In this document: one piece after another, positions 46,214 to 59,480 of the stretch
Layout: each line of letters begins with the position of its first letter
Position numbering within the stretch: the stretch's first letter is position 1
Source of the DNA: Gigaspora margarita
Taxonomy: Eukaryota; Glomeromycota; Glomeromycetes; Diversisporales; Gigasporaceae
Assembly (NCBI GenBank): GCA_009809945.1
Contig: WTPW01001604.1
Location: 64,169 to 128,168, forward strand
Direction: 5' to 3'
Length of the DNA stretch: 64,000 nucleotides
Position numbers and translations under genes: made by a program
Notes under the pieces: generated by a model
The model's database searches: none
What the model was told of the DNA's origin: nothing
What the model saw: the letters and a program-made list of their open reading frames with translations, nothing else

Positions 46214-47819
46214 ACATTAATGAAGTGATAATCTGATATCATTTTAATACTTCATTATTACAATCAATAGCTTGCTATTTAAAGTAAAATTAGGTTTAAA
46301 TTTTAGTAAAAAATGATTTATAATACTAGTATGATTATATAAAATGTGAGTGGGATGGTTCTATTCAACTTTTTTAATGCACTACATTGACTTTTGAAAA
46401 ATTCTTTTTGGTTAGTATAATGATTTCATTTATTCACAACTAAAATATACCAGTACGATCACATAAAATGTGTGAGAAATGTTTAATTAATGTTTTTGGG
46501 TATGGACTATGCTGATTTTTGCAGAATCCTTGTTTAGTAGAAGTAATAGCTTTTATTTATTCATTTTTGAAAGGAGTCAACATTTTTACATATTGTAACA
46601 TTAAAAGTCAATTATGCAATATGATGCAATATGATGTTACTGATTATAAAATTTGAAAATTGTGCTATCTAAATTTATGAAAATTATTTGTATTATATAA
46701 CATTTTGTATGTATTTGGACTATGCCAGCAAATAATTTAGGCTGGAGGTGAGTTTTATTGGAATAGCAGAAATGTGCTAGAGAAGCAAACAACTGACCAA
46801 ATTGGCCAGAATGGCAAAGACATCTCAAGAAAAAGCAATTGTAATTGTGCTAAGAGTCACCATAGATTTATTGTAGTTGGTGGGTTCTACACTTGCTGAA
46901 GCAAGCCAGTTGTGAGTGAAGAATGCAAGCGAAGAAATACAAGCGAGAAAATGCCAGAATCACATGCCTTCATCTCAGGTGGGTTGGGTGGATCATACAA
47001 ATTTTCTGTTCAAGCACTTCCTAACTTTTATACATACCTTGCTATTCCCATGTAGCACCTTATTTGTCTTTTGCTTTTAGCCTTACCTGTAATAGTATTA
47101 CGGAAGTGACAGGTCATGTGCTTGCTCTTCTTGTCAATAATGTGAAATCCTATCACTTCGCATAGTTCATCCATTATAAATGGTTTAATTGGTTATCTGC
47201 GCATTACGACATTTTAGATTATTCAAAATTTATAATAGTAGTTACTATGATATTTTAGAAATCTGTAACATTTTTGATCGCCTACATGATTAGGGATATA
47301 TGGCCAGTTTGTTAATACTTAATTGTTGCATGCAAATATTCTACAATTACATTTATCATAATGGTTTGTTATAGATTATTGCATATTTTTGATTAATAAT
47401 GTATTGTATCTAATTCAGGTATAGAGTGGAAATCGTTGTAAATGTATAAAGGTATGTAATTCATTATTAATAAAATGGGATAGTTAGTTAAAGATAGATA
47501 ATATTAATCATACAATTATCAAATCTGCAATTATCACCTTTAAAGTATTGTTATAAATTCATAGGTAAATTAATAATCAATATGTGAAAAATTGCATATT
47601 ACACCATTGTGACATTTTAACTATAATACATATATTTATGATTTTTGAATACCACAAAAATAATTTTTAGAAACTGAATTACAGCTTTTTGCTTTGCAGC
47701 ACTCATTTTTTAAAAATCAATATTTGATAATAACCCATCTCTAACTAAATACTATATGTTATTTACTGAATAATGAATAAATCTATAATAAGCTTTTTTA
47801 TAGTAACACATTAATTCTA
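46214..47819. other. non-coding stretch, no clear feature
   Basis: AT-rich except for 46720-47150, which is less AT-biased and contains repeated AAGCGA/AATGC words (about 46915-46960). No long open frame, no terminal repeats and no RNA gene were recognised. Confidence 0.35.
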
Positions 47820-48099
47820 ATACAACTAACTCAACCTTGATCATGTACTGTGTTCACTAGAATAGCAAATAAGACTGTAACAGACTCTTTTAGAAATCAT
47901 AATAATTTAGTATAAACTGGCTCAACTTAAATACATACTTTGATCACTGGAATAGAAAGTAAGTTATGTAACAAAATTCTTTATGGTTATAGCAAGAATT
48001 ACAATAATTCCAGTGCAAACTAACACAAACTATGTGATCACTAAAATAGTGAATAAGTTCTTTAACATTGTTTTGTATAATAAAGATTATAGTTTAGCT
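47820..48099. repeat. degenerate ~100-bp satellite, left part
   Basis: Units run CTCAACCTT, ATCACTAGAATAGCAA, TAAGTTCTGTAACAGAATT, ATAATTCCAGTGCAAACT with variation. The same unit resumes at 54471, showing that 48100-54470 was inserted into the array. Confidence 0.75.
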
Positions 48100-48257
48100 T
48101 ACTATCTTTTAAACCATAAATTTTAGCAGGCAAATTTGCCTGTAAAATTTAAATCATTAGTGTCTGATCTAATACTATCAAAATTTAATATATTTAAAAA
48201 AAATTTCATACAATAATATTTGAAAATAAGGATTATAAAATAGTAATATTATAATCA

Positions 48258-51200
48258 AATACCCAACTATACTAGCTTCTGGAGCTCTTACTTCTCTTCA
48301 CACCAAGCAGGTGTAGGTATCTTTATTCATTATAAAATTGCAAACCATATTGCCTGTACACATAACTACAATGGCCATGTTATTTGCCTTAATCTTCACT
48401 TTAAAAACCTGGCAATACGTCTCTTACAAATTTATGTTCCTACTCAAAGAGAAAAAACAACTCTATAAAGATATCCAAGAACATATAATTTCTCTTGCTC
48501 AAAACTCCAACTACAAACTTATTATTATGGGAGACTTTAATAGTGTTCCAAACCCAAGATTAGATTGTTCCCTAGAAAAAAATCCTCAATACCCGAATCC
48601 CAACTTATCAAGTTTTTTCATAGCCATCAATGCAAAGATATTTACCGTTTCTTCTTTCCTAATACTTAGAACTTCACATTCTAATGAGCCAAAATCCAGA
48701 GCAGAATAGACCAAATTTGGACTAATCTATCAATTACAAATATTGAATACACAGATATTCTCACAGATACTATACTCGAATCAGACAATAAAACAATAAT
48801 CTTAGAAATCTCAATTATAATCAACAAATCTAAACATTATAAGCAACAAAAAAAAAAGCTTTCTCTGAAAAAACTGCTCCAAATCAACTATTCAAGACTA
48901 TTCCACTCAAACTACACGCAATCTCAAACATATCTCTCCTAAAATTCAATCAATTTCAAACCAAAATCAACTCAATCTTATTTGGAACCAAATACGCAAA
49001 GCTTTAACTAAAGCAGCTACCAAACACATTTTCTTTAAGAAAATCAAAACAATTAAAGAAATTCAAGACACACTTCCTCTCCTAAACAATCACTATTATA
49101 TTATAGATACAAGCAAATCCAATTTCTCAAAAACTATTTTCAATCACCCAACTTCCCAAACCTTTTCAACAAATACCAAATCCAATATCCTGACAACTCT
49201 CTACAAACCAATTCCCCAAACCTTTTCCAAATTAAAATGAATTTCAACTTATCAAAACTGCACTAAATTATCAATATCAACAAAACTTATATAACGAAAT
49301 TAAACTCTATCAACCACATTCAGAACTCGAACCTCTCTTCAATGACTTATTTAAAACAATTACAGATCAGGAATAGTCAGAAACAATCTCTAATCTTTCA
49401 AACCAAAAAGCAGCTGGCCCTTCTGAAATATGCTACGAGCATATTAAATATGCTAGTCCTATAGCACAAAGTATTTTTAGATCTTTTATTAATAAATGTC
49501 TCCAATTGCAAAAAATACTAACAGAATAGAAATCTTCAAACATTTTTCTTATTTCAAAAAAATCCAACTGGGACTTTACACTTAGCCATGTTCGACCAAT
49601 TTCTATTATTGAGCCCTTTAAAAAAGTCTTTACAAAAACCTTTACCAGCTGCCTGGACAAAATAATTTCAACAAACAATCTTCTTTCTAATTTAAATTTT
49701 GCAGCTACTAAAAACTCTTCAATACATACACCAATTCAAATTTTGCATAATACTATCAAACATTACATCTCCCATAACAAAAAAGTATGAATACTATTTC
49801 AAGACATGTCTAAAGCATTTGATAGAATCAATATCAGACACTTACAAAATGCTTGTCAAGAATTGGTATCCCTAATTCTGGCATTAATTTAATAACTAAA
49901 CTGCATACCTCTCGTGCAGCCAAGTAATTACAGCTTATGGACTTATGTCACCAGCTCCTATTATCTCTAGTATTGAACAAGGTGAAACCTACTCTCCTCT
50001 TCTTTGGAAGATTTACTATAATCCTATTCTTGCTTTTATTTCTCAAAAATATAATAATTAATTCCCAAAAATCTTCTCCCCTTCACCACTTGATACAATT
50101 TTCAATACAATCCCAACTACTATTACTATTCCTCCTTTAGCCTATATGGATGACACAGTGTGGCACTGTAAACATCCAGAAACTCTACAAAATATTCTTA
50201 ATGATGTCTCTATCTTATACAAAATTAATAACATTGAAGTTAACCCTACCAAATCTGATCTACTCTATATCCTCCCCAAAAACTCAAAAACAACTAATCA
50301 CAAATTTCTTTATAACAATCAAACAATTACTCCTTACAAACCTGAAAATATAATTAGATACCTAGATATCTTCTATGATAGCAAAGGCTCAACCAAACCA
50401 ACTTTAGATATGATATATAATAAAATAGAAAACTTTCTAATTCTTATTAGATACAAAAAATTGTTACCGTTGCAAATATCTTCCTTATTCAACCTTATAC
50501 TTCAACCCTCTGTAGAATATCTTTTGCAAATTGTTCTTATTCATAAAATACACAAACCAAACTCTCCTGATTACTTTCTATACAAACAAAAAATGCTCTC
50601 ACTAGCCAAGAACACTAATAACATCTCACTCACAAATCCACTTGCTATTAATTTACCTACTTTTACTAATTTAATCCAAAAAGGCAGTATCTCTAATATC
50701 AAACATATTTTTAATACCTTCCCACTTCTCTCAGATATTGGTATTGCTCAAATCAAATCCTGGCTATTAAAAACTTGGACTCCTAAACTTACTAAAGAAA
50801 CCCTCCTTTTGTATCATTGAAAAACACAAAACTATACTCTCCTTTTCTATCTTGCACAACTAGCTAAAAATAATATAACAATTTCCTTTATCCCTCCAAT
50901 TATAACATTTTCACCTTCTCTTCCTGAACATACACACCTAATCTATGATATACTCTCTACAACCCCTAATAATCTTACAATTAATAGCCTTAGAAACAAC
51001 AAAATTTTATTCATTGAACAAATTACAAATGCAAATAACAACTCTTTCCTTCCTTGGAACAATATATATCTTTGAACAAACAAAACAACTAGAGGTTGCC
51101 AACCTTCTTGGTTCACTCAACTTACTCAAATACTACAACTTAACTCTATCCATATTACATGACCACATATTAAACTATCCTCAAGAAACAGCTTCATCAA

Positions 51201-52890
51201 TACAGTGATCTAATATCCCCTTCCAACTTACTTCCTTACCAACTATTATTCAATAATCGAGATAAAATCATCCTGCAATTAAACAAATTTCAGCAAACTA
51301 CTCTCTATAAAATTAATCAATCTAGTGAAACATCTACAGGGCAATCAAACCTTTCAGAAATCACTAATATCCCACAGAATTTCAAACCTATAAATCTTCT
51401 ATATAGACAAATCAAGTTTAATAAACTTCTTTTACAAATAGACTATAAAGAAATTCTTGCTATAATTGATATCTTTAACAACTTAGACTTACTCTTACTT
51501 TCCTCCCTCTATCAACCCCAAATTAATATTCTCTCTCATGAAATACATCTTATATATTATAGTATTAAAACCCCTTACTACCAAAACCAACTAATTCAAA
51601 TATATAACAATATCCTTAATCAAAATACAACTCACCTTAACTTTTTTACTGACACTTCCATTAAAAACCTTCAATCCTAAATATTAAATCTGGTATAGGC
51701 TAGATTTGTGAAAATGACCCTTCTATCTACTTTAATGTAACAATAAATCATTCTTCAGACTCTTCTTGCTCTGAATTAATAGCAACTATTCCTCTTTTAC
51801 TTGCTATACCAAATAACTTTGTTATTACAATATATATCGATAACTTATCTGCAATTAAAAACCTAATCAATCCTTCTTTCTTTAAACTTATTCAAAACAA
51901 AACTGGGATATAATCACAATTATTAACTCTATTAAATCTACAAAGAACATTTCTATTACTCCTATCAAAGTTGAATCACATTCAACTAGTTCTCTGCATA
52001 ACCAAGCTGATCTGCTAGCAAAACAAGGCTCTGATAAACCCATAATAGAAATCTCTTATACATACTTCAAACTACCTACTCACTTTTTATGGAACAATTA
52101 TATAATAACACATAAAGCTCGCTCTTTTATTAAAAATATTATCAAAATTCAAGAACTAACATCTTGGTCATCTCTTAAATTTTTTAACAATTATACTTCA
52201 GATATAAACTGGAACTTAACTTTTAAAATACTTAAATCTTTAGACTACAATTCCTCTTTATACTTCTTTTATATCAAAATCCTAACAAACAACCTCCCAA
52301 CAATGCAAAACCTTAACATCTGCTACCCAAATCTATATACAACAAATCAATGTTGTAAATGCTCTTCAATTGAAGATACTCTCTATATACTCCTATGTTC
52401 CAAAAATACTGAAACATCCAGCAATCACTTACTAATATAATTAATAACACACTTCAACAATCTCAATTAATATCGACCTCAGATATTACACTTCTTAATA
52501 CCTTTTCATTGCTATTCACTAACTCTTCTAATATACAATACAACTTCCTTATACCTACCATTCTAGGAATATACTCCATACCAACATATCATAATACCAA
52601 AATTCTTCTAAAAAAACAAACTAAACTCTTTCTCACTAACTTCTCAAATAATCTCTTAAATTGGTTTTATTACAATATATGGTCTCAACGTAATATATTT
52701 CAACATCAATAAGAAATAGCCTGGAATATCACAAAAAAAAACAAATATACTAAAATAACTCTACTATCAAGCATTACTCAAGCAAATATATCAAGAACTC
52801 ATATACAACCAATAAAACTACACTCTGCTATTGAAAAATGGTACTTACAAGGCTACCCCCCTAACAACATGCTTTTTATAATGTTATAAT
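48258..52890 (+). pseudogene. second-type LINE ORF2: endonuclease, RT, RNase H (5' truncated)
   Basis: Starts inside the endonuclease (HQAGVGIFIH, about 48300), then IMGDFNSVPNP (48522-48555). A helical linker leads to RT: HVRPISIIEPFKKVFT (about 49583), DMSKAFDRI (about 49804), AYMDDTVW (50140-50163), EVNPTKSDLL. An RNase H-like domain follows: SCSELIAT (about 51768), IYIDNLSAI (about 51832) and HNQADLLAK (about 51998). A zinc knuckle CCKC...YILLC (about 52348-52400) has Tyr for His. The missing 5' part, stops and frame changes show it is dead. The RNase H sets it apart from the LINE at 29120. Its 3' end and target duplication are not resolved. Confidence 0.85.
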
Positions 52891-53267
52891 AATACTTTAG
52901 ATTTTCTCCAACTAGATTTATTTTATTAGCTTAAATTAATAATAGTATAAAATAGGAAATAGGAGGTGTAATATCACATTGGGTGCTCTGTAGCACAAAT
53001 GTAGTTAGAAATCTTTACTATAGAATTTTTCTATAGCTCTATCTCTTTACTTCAGCTAGTTTTCAGGTTGGAGGAATTTATCAGCCTGGTCCAAGAACTT
53101 ATCTGACCCCTCACCCATCTCTAATATGATAACAAAGAGACTATTAATCTTAGGATTAATTTAAGGTTGCTGTAACAAAGTTTCTACTATGACATTATAT
53201 TAATAAAAAAAAAATAGTAATATTTATTTTTACTTTATAAAAAAAAAAGAAAATAACTAATGTTTAC

Positions 53268-53954
53268 CACAGGTAATTATCACCTGTAATTATATGGGCC
53301 CTCAAAAGTAGAAACCAGACAATTTGGCCAATTACAGGTTTTGAGAAAATCAGCAAAAACTATTTTGTTACACAAAATCAAAACAATCTAAAAATAACTT
53401 ATTCATGATTAACAAACCTATTTAAACAGGATTATTAGATCTGTAGATGCATACAACACTTGTATTACTAATGGTAAATCTCAGTAAATCTATTTTTAGA
53501 TTATAGTATCAAAAGCTTTGAACCGCTGTATTGCAAAAATTTATTAAGTGATCAGGCTTTCATTATTAAGTAAAAAAGATTGGGCCTTAAATTTTACACC
53601 AATCAATCAAATAGGTTAATTTTCAAAAAATTGTTAAACTGTCTGGTTTTGACTTTTGAGGGCCCATATAAAAAAATAAAAATAAACAATTTTTATTAAA
53701 TAAAAGTTATTTTTTTTTATATTAGAGTAAGGGTAAAGGTTAGAAGTTAAAATAGTACTTTAAATATAGTAAAATTTAGCAAGGAATTTTTTTTGCATAA
53801 AAAAAGTAGCTTCATAGGCAAGTTTTTAGATTAGAAGCAATTTTAGCAATTTTTTAAAAAATTTTTTGTTTTTGTTACACAAAAATTGATTTACATGTTA
53901 CACCTGATCCTGAATTTTAATTGGCAAATTGACTACAGGTGATAATCACCTGTG
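53268..53954. mobile_element. MITE with CACAGGTRATTATCACCTG ends
   Basis: The ends CACAGGTAATTATCACCTGT and, on the complement, CACAGGTGATTATCACCTGT are inverted and each is itself a small hairpin. It carries the shared MITE core in reverse orientation (TTGCCTATGAAGCTAC and TTCCTTGCTAAATTTTAC on the minus strand). A mariner-like MITE is nested in it. Confidence 0.75.
53295..53666. mobile_element. mariner-like MITE, TGGGCCCTC ends
   Basis: TGGGCCCTCAAAAGTAGAAA and, on the complement, TGGGCCCTCAAAAGTCAAAA are inverted ends, continuing CCAGACA. TA lies on both sides (53293-53294, 53667-53668). 372 bp, no ORF. Confidence 0.85.
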
Positions 53955-54470
53955 ATATAAATTAGAAATATTCATTAAAAAAAAAGTAAAGTTGTCTATG
54001 TACTAAAAATTTATAAATTTAAAAAAAATTTAAAGTATAAATTTTGCCTTTAGTCTTCGACAAACTTTTATAATTTAATTTCTACCCCCCTATATTTTTA
54101 ATACAAAATATAGAATTAGTTTTAATAAACAACTTTAATTAGTAAAATTTTTAAATTTTATAAATAAAATATTAACTTTAATTAGTAATAAAAACCCTTA
54201 ATTGGANTNNGNAANATATNAAAATTTNNAAAATTTTGAAAAATTTTTATAATAAAATTTTAGAATTGGTTAAATTTAAAATTAAATATTTGTAATAATA
54301 TCAAAATTAAATTACAAATTTTATAAAAGAATAACTAATTATAACTCAAATTTTTATTTTAGCTTAGAAATAGGGGGTCAAGCATAATAAAATTTTTTGT
54401 AATTACAAAATTTCAAACAAAAAAAAATTTAGCAAGCAAATTTGCCTGCATTATGGTTTAAAGGATAGTA

Positions 54471-55775
54471 GTCACCGTAATAGTGAGTTTTGTACAAATT
54501 TTTTATAGTAATTTATGATAAAAATTACAATAATTCAAATAACTCAATATTAACTAATAGAAATTATAATAATTTTAATACAAAGTAATCATTGAATAGT
54601 AAGTATTGCACCAATTTTCAAATAATTCCTATATAAACCATCTCAACTTTTACTATATATTTAGCTACCCGAATAGCAAGTAAGTCCTGTGATAGAATTT
54701 TTATAAGAGAAATCACAAGAATTCAATATATACAATTTCAATCTTGAATATACAGAAATTATGATAATTTTAGTATTCAACCACGTATACTCTGATCATC
54801 AGAATGACAGAATAATTATCAAGGTGGCAAGTAAGTGCTATAATAGAATTTTTTTACAGTAAAAATTATGATAATTTCAGTGCTCAACCACATATACTGT
54901 AATCATCAAAATATAGCAGAATAATTATCAAAGTAGCAAGTAAGTATTGTTGTAATAGAATTTTTTACAGTAAAAATCATGATAATACTAATGCAAACCA
55001 ATTTGACCTTAACCACATACTGTAGTTATAAGCATAGCAAGCACTATAAGTTCTGTGACAGAATTTCTAACTCAATCTTAACTAAGTAAAAACTATGATA
55101 ATTCCTTAACAAACTATATATGGTAGACTGGAATAGTAAAGTTCTGTAACAAAATTTTTATAGAATTTGTAATATGTATCACCATAATTCTAATGCAAAT
55201 AATTCAGTTTTAATTATATAGAAATAATAATAATTTCAATGCAAACTAAAATTAATCAATATGCTATAATTACCAGAATAGTATTTCAACCTTAACTGCA
55301 AAAGATCAGAGTACTCTAATACAAAGTGACTCATCAGAATTGCGAGCAAATTCTGTGATCAAATTTTTTACAATAGAAATTATAGTAATCTAATTCAAAC
55401 TAACTTAACCTTAATTACATATAGTACTGTAGTTACCAGATTAGCAAGTTATTTATAATAAAAATTGCTTCTATAACAAAATCCCGAAATCCATTTTCCC
55501 AAAGAAACATAATACTGACTAAATTGGCCAATATTATAAGTAATGCTAGCTAACTTTGTCAGTATTAGGTCCTTTTAGAATTTAATGGCAAAACCATAGA
55601 GATCATAATTCTGATAAAAAACTCTATTAATAATCACATATATGTTTTATTGGGCTAATGAGTAAGTTTTGAAGAATATTTTGCAATAACTTATATAACT
55701 CTAATACTAACTAACTCTACTATAATCATATATAGTAGTCACTAGAGAGTAAGTTCTGTAACAGAATTGTTTATA
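54471..55775. repeat. degenerate ~100-bp satellite, right part
   Basis: More than ten diverged units with recurring GCAAGTAAGTTCTGT, ACAGAATTTTTTA, GAAATTATGATAATTT and TCAACCTTAACTACATA. It continues the array seen at 47820-48099. Non-coding. Confidence 0.75.
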
Positions 55776-55784
55776 CCTGAAATT

Positions 55785-56245
55785 AATTCATAAGCAAGTT
55801 CATTTTCCAGACAATTATTTTACTGAAATTTTTTTACAAACATGTTTAATTCACTGACATATCTAGTTCACTATCAATTGATTCACAGATAGCTATTATA
55901 CCAGCTTGCTTATTTCATCGACAATATGTAGTACCAACAAGTAATTTATTTTATTATTGCCTATTTTTGGGGTGGCCATTTCCCTGACAGGCTATTTACT
56001 TGATATCATGCAGGGTTATGTCTGCATTTTTATTAGTTGTAGATATGTATTAAAACTTGTTGTAAAATATTGTTAGTGAACTGTATTAATAGTGAAATAA
56101 GCTTGTCAGTATAGTGAATCAATTTTTGGTGAGCTAAACATGTTGGTGAAAAATGTGTTAGTGAAATAATTGTCTGTGAAGTGAACTTGATAGTGAAATG
56201 AAGTGTTGATAAAATGATTGTAGTGAAATACCACATATCCATATA
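55785..56245. repeat. foldback built from GTGAAAT iterations
   Basis: The right arm (56070-56235) has about ten copies of AGTGAAAT or AGTGAACT. The left arm (55800-55920) has the complementary TTCAC-type words. The arms pair imperfectly, for example AACATGTT...TGAAATAATT against AATTATTTTAC...AACATGTT. A related stretch is at 62700-63010. Confidence 0.6.
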
Positions 56246-57344
56246 ATTTATATAGTTATTTTTTATTATAGCTAATATGTTAATTTAGGATCATGAATTT
56301 GTAATTTATTATATAGTGTGAATGGTCAGTTTAGGCAAAAATATCTATATAGAGTTTAGATACCCTAGCATATTTTGATATTGAATCTGTGATTAATAAA
56401 GAATAAATCTGTTTTCTTGGTGTTAATAGTCACCTGATTAGCAAGAATAAATAAAGCATGTTAAAATAATTGAAGCACTCAAACTAATGGTCTGCCTTTG
56501 ATTAATTTATTTTTATTTGCACTAAATTGCCTAGTGTCTTTTTTATAATATGATATGGATAAAAAGTTTGGGTAAATTTAACAAATTATTAACAAATATT
56601 AATATACATTTTGAACTTAACATATATAATCGTGCTGGTTATGCACTGTGTCATATACTGTGTAGCTACCCTAATTATGATAATACTTTTACATAACTAA
56701 GCTATTATATTATTATGATGCGTATATGCATATAACTGTGTGTAAATAATAATTATAAGAAAAATACCCTTCTGAATGAGAGTTCATCCATATAATTTTG
56801 AGACTTTCTTAAAATAAATTAATAAAAAAAATTATTATTCCTACCAAACTAGAATTTCATAAGATCATACTCATTTTATAATAACCTCAAGACAGCATCA
56901 ACTATATAATTAAAATAAGAATATATTAATTTTCTGTAGTATTATACTTAGTATGTTCCTAGTTTTAGCATGACTGTGTCATGCAGCTACCCTAATTATC
57001 ACATTACTAATTTCAACCAGAAAAACTTTACTACTCCTTGGCTTATATTAGCCAACTATAATAAAAGGAACTACTAAGTGTCTTATATTCTCTCTCTCCT
57101 TAATTATTATTATTATTATTATTTTTTTTCTTTGTTTTTTTTTTTATGTATATCCACTCCTGAACTTCCTGCCCATATCAAAAAACTTTAAACAAATTAA
57201 AAGCCCAAATAATCAAAGCTAAAATCAAGGTGCTTGCATTATCTTTGCCTATGAAATTATTTATATAAATGTACACTAATCTTAATCCTTACAACTAGCT
57301 AGTTCTAAAAGTAAAATAGTGGCTCAAACATTATGGCTAGGGTT
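56246..57344. other. AT-rich stretch with two copies of a short hairpin block
   Basis: The block GTTTTAGCATGACTGTGTCATGCAGCTACCCTAATT (written here by position, about 56960-56995) has a 7-bp stem. Weaker copies lie at 56635-56680 and 63848-63885. A (TTA)n microsatellite is at 57100-57122. No gene seen. Confidence 0.45.
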
Positions 57345-57854
57345 CCAAAGTTTGATCTGGATTTGATTTGAGTTTGATCAAACTCCAAATCAAACCAAAC
57401 TATACATGAGGATGAAAGCATTTCAGGTTTGAAAACCTGAAATTAAATTTGAAGACGAAATTGTTTTTGACCTATTTTACTTGAAAGATGAAATTATTTG
57501 ATACTTTTTTTGAATAGATGAAATTATAAGTAATATATATATATAAATTTTATTTGCTCTTCCTTATAAAAATTTAATTTTCTCTAATGAAGATGAAATA
57601 GGCCTTTTTCAAAAATCAATTTCAGTGGCATTACTAAATCAAACTCAAACTATAAATTTTATAAAGTTTGAAATCAAACTAACTCAAATAAAAAATAATC
57701 AAATTCAAACTAAACCCAAATTTTATACTAAGTTTAATTTGAGTTTGATTTGAAATTTGCAAACTAGTTTGAGTTTGAATAATATAAATATATTTTATAT
57801 TTTAAACAAGTTTCTTAATTCTAGCTTTGTATTTAAGTAAGCTTGTTTAAAATA

Positions 57855-58680
57855 CTATATATTTCTAAAAATAAGCTACTTTTTTGAATGATTTTGAACA
57901 AAAAATCTGAGATTACTTATTTTTAGATAAAATCGATTTTTGGTCAATTACCAATAGTAGTTACATAGTAAAATCTAAATTATACTATGTAAATCTACTA
58001 TATGTACTTAAGTAAACTTATTTGGGAGACTAAACTATATCTATCCTAAAAGTTTCATCAAAATAGAAGTACTTTTTATTATTTTATTTTATTTTTTTCC
58101 AAGTTAAGGTGCTTGTTTCAGGAGTAAGAGTTTTTTCAAGATATTTAAGATTACAGGTTTTCTACATGGAGGTTACCCAACATAGTATATTAATGAGAGT
58201 ACAACTAGCCACACCTGCAACTTTTGGTTGCCTATTTAAGTAGCCACCTGAAGGTTCTACTCTAGCTACCATACCTGGAATCCAATACTAGTCATTGTCT
58301 ATTTTAAACTCTCTAATCAATGCTGTCTGCCAATCCCTCTTGTATCAACTTTTTATTATTTGACTTTTAATTTTTATATACAATGAATATATTTTGTTAA
58401 TAAAATTTTAATCTCATTGTTGAACATAAATATTAAAATTCAATTAATAAAAATTCTTCAATTTTATCATAAATTCCAGAGTATACATATTATAATCTTC
58501 TGAATAAGTTTATTTAAGCAACTTTAATTGATTTACTTAGTAAAATTTGGACTTTACTATGTAGCAACTTTTATCAATCATGGTTAGCTTATTTTCGGGT
58601 CAAAGACATTTTTGCATTTCTTGACCAAAAGAGAGTAGGCAGTTTATTTTCAAATGTAGCTTATTTTTGGCAATATACAG
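57855..58680. mobile_element. CCATATATT-family foldback, copy with SINE
   Basis: The ends CTATATATTTCTAAAAATAA and, on the complement, CTGTATATTGCCAAAAATAA are flanked by TA (57853-57854, 58681-58682). The interior matches the element at 38413 and the core at 6740. A truncated SINE sits in the middle. Confidence 0.75.
58085..58347 (-). mobile_element. SINE copy 2, 5'-truncated
   Basis: It corresponds to the 3' third of the SINE at 39477: shared AGAGTACAACTAGCCACACC, TGCAACTTTTGGTTGCC and CTTGTATCA on the plus strand. A degenerate A-tail is at 58085-58097 (T-rich on plus). A 14-bp duplication ACTTTTTATTATTT flanks it (58071-58084, 58348-58361). Loss of the 5' part with a target duplication is the usual result of incomplete LINE-driven reverse transcription. 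It is more diverged than copy 1. Confidence 0.85.
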
Positions 58681-58875
58681 TATTCAAACTCAAACTAGTT
58701 TGCATACTTCAAACTCAAACCCAAACCAAACTCAAATTTAAATAAAAAGTTTGCTTCAAATAGACTCAAATATTTTTTTTAATGCTAGTTTGAGATCAGA
58801 TTTGATTTAAAATCAAATCAAACCCAAATCTGGGCTAAAGTTTTTTGATCCAGGTTTGTAAAAACTTTAATTATG

Positions 58876-59209
58876 GTAACAATTGCCTGAACTTTTAAAA
58901 AACCTTTGCTATACCATGACTATCGAATACTAGTTAATAGAACTATGGAAAGAAAAGTGTTCTAAGTTTGTTCATTTATTTATTCTAAGCATACTAGGCT
59001 GACCATGCCATTACTGCATTATATTTTTTGGCTTTTGTTATAAAAGAAAACATGGAGCCATAATGCTAAAACTTTTATAAAGAGATTAATTAATTCTTTT
59101 TGCTGACTTCAAGACTTTCTAATTATACCAGGACTTAAAATATATATAAATAGGTCAGGTATTAGTTTGCTTATTTGGGGTTTATATGCATATCTTTTCT
59201 ATTTTTAGA
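58876..59209. other. AT-rich spacer, nothing recognised
   Basis: No ORF, terminal repeat or known repeat identified. Confidence 0.4.
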
Positions 59210-59480
59210 GTCATCTAAAGTGAAATAGAATCACATGACAATTGGCCAATCAAATTATCGAATTTTGATGATCTTTGGCAAAGCAAACAAAAAAAGAAGT
59301 GAAAATCTTGAAAAATACAAAAAATGGTAGTCTAAGCCTACCTTGGTATTTTAATTAAAAATGTTAGAAAGACAATTTTGCTTATATATTATAATTCAAA
59401 CCTTTCTAACCCTAATTTAAAATGACCCTAACTCTAAAGTTAATTCAATAAAATATATTATAAAAATCTACTCCACTTAG
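59210..59480. repeat. MITE-core relic
   Basis: ATCACATGACAATTGGCCAAT-type left part, a weak GTCTAAGCCTACC block and CTAACCCTAA / ACCCTAACTC-like repeats (about 59405-59435) resemble the core of the MITEs at 4659, 43969 and 53268. Its ends are not resolved. Confidence 0.4.

Larger units (their letters stand above)
48100..54470. mobile_element. 6.4-kb TIR-bounded segment holding a LINE
   Basis: The ends TACTATCTTTTAAACCATAA (48100-48119) and, on the complement, TACTATCCTTTAAACCATAA (54451-54470) differ at one base. Each is followed by GCAAATTTGC within a palindrome-like GCAGGCAAATTTGCCTG block. TA at both tips could be the target duplication. It lies inside the satellite. Inside are a truncated LINE, a MITE pair and AT-rich sequence with several N at 54207-54229. 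No transposase is visible, so it looks non-autonomous and later enlarged. Confidence 0.7.
57345..58875. mobile_element. element with TTTGAGTTTGA-iterated ends
   Basis: 57350-57790 and 58680-58860 are filled with AAACTCAAAC / GTTTGAGTTT variants in inverted arrangement, e.g. TTTGATCTGGATTTGATTTG on the left and TTTAGCCCAGATTTGGGTTT on the complement of the right. The centre holds the TA-flanked foldback at 57855. No ORF. Exact termini uncertain. Confidence 0.55.
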
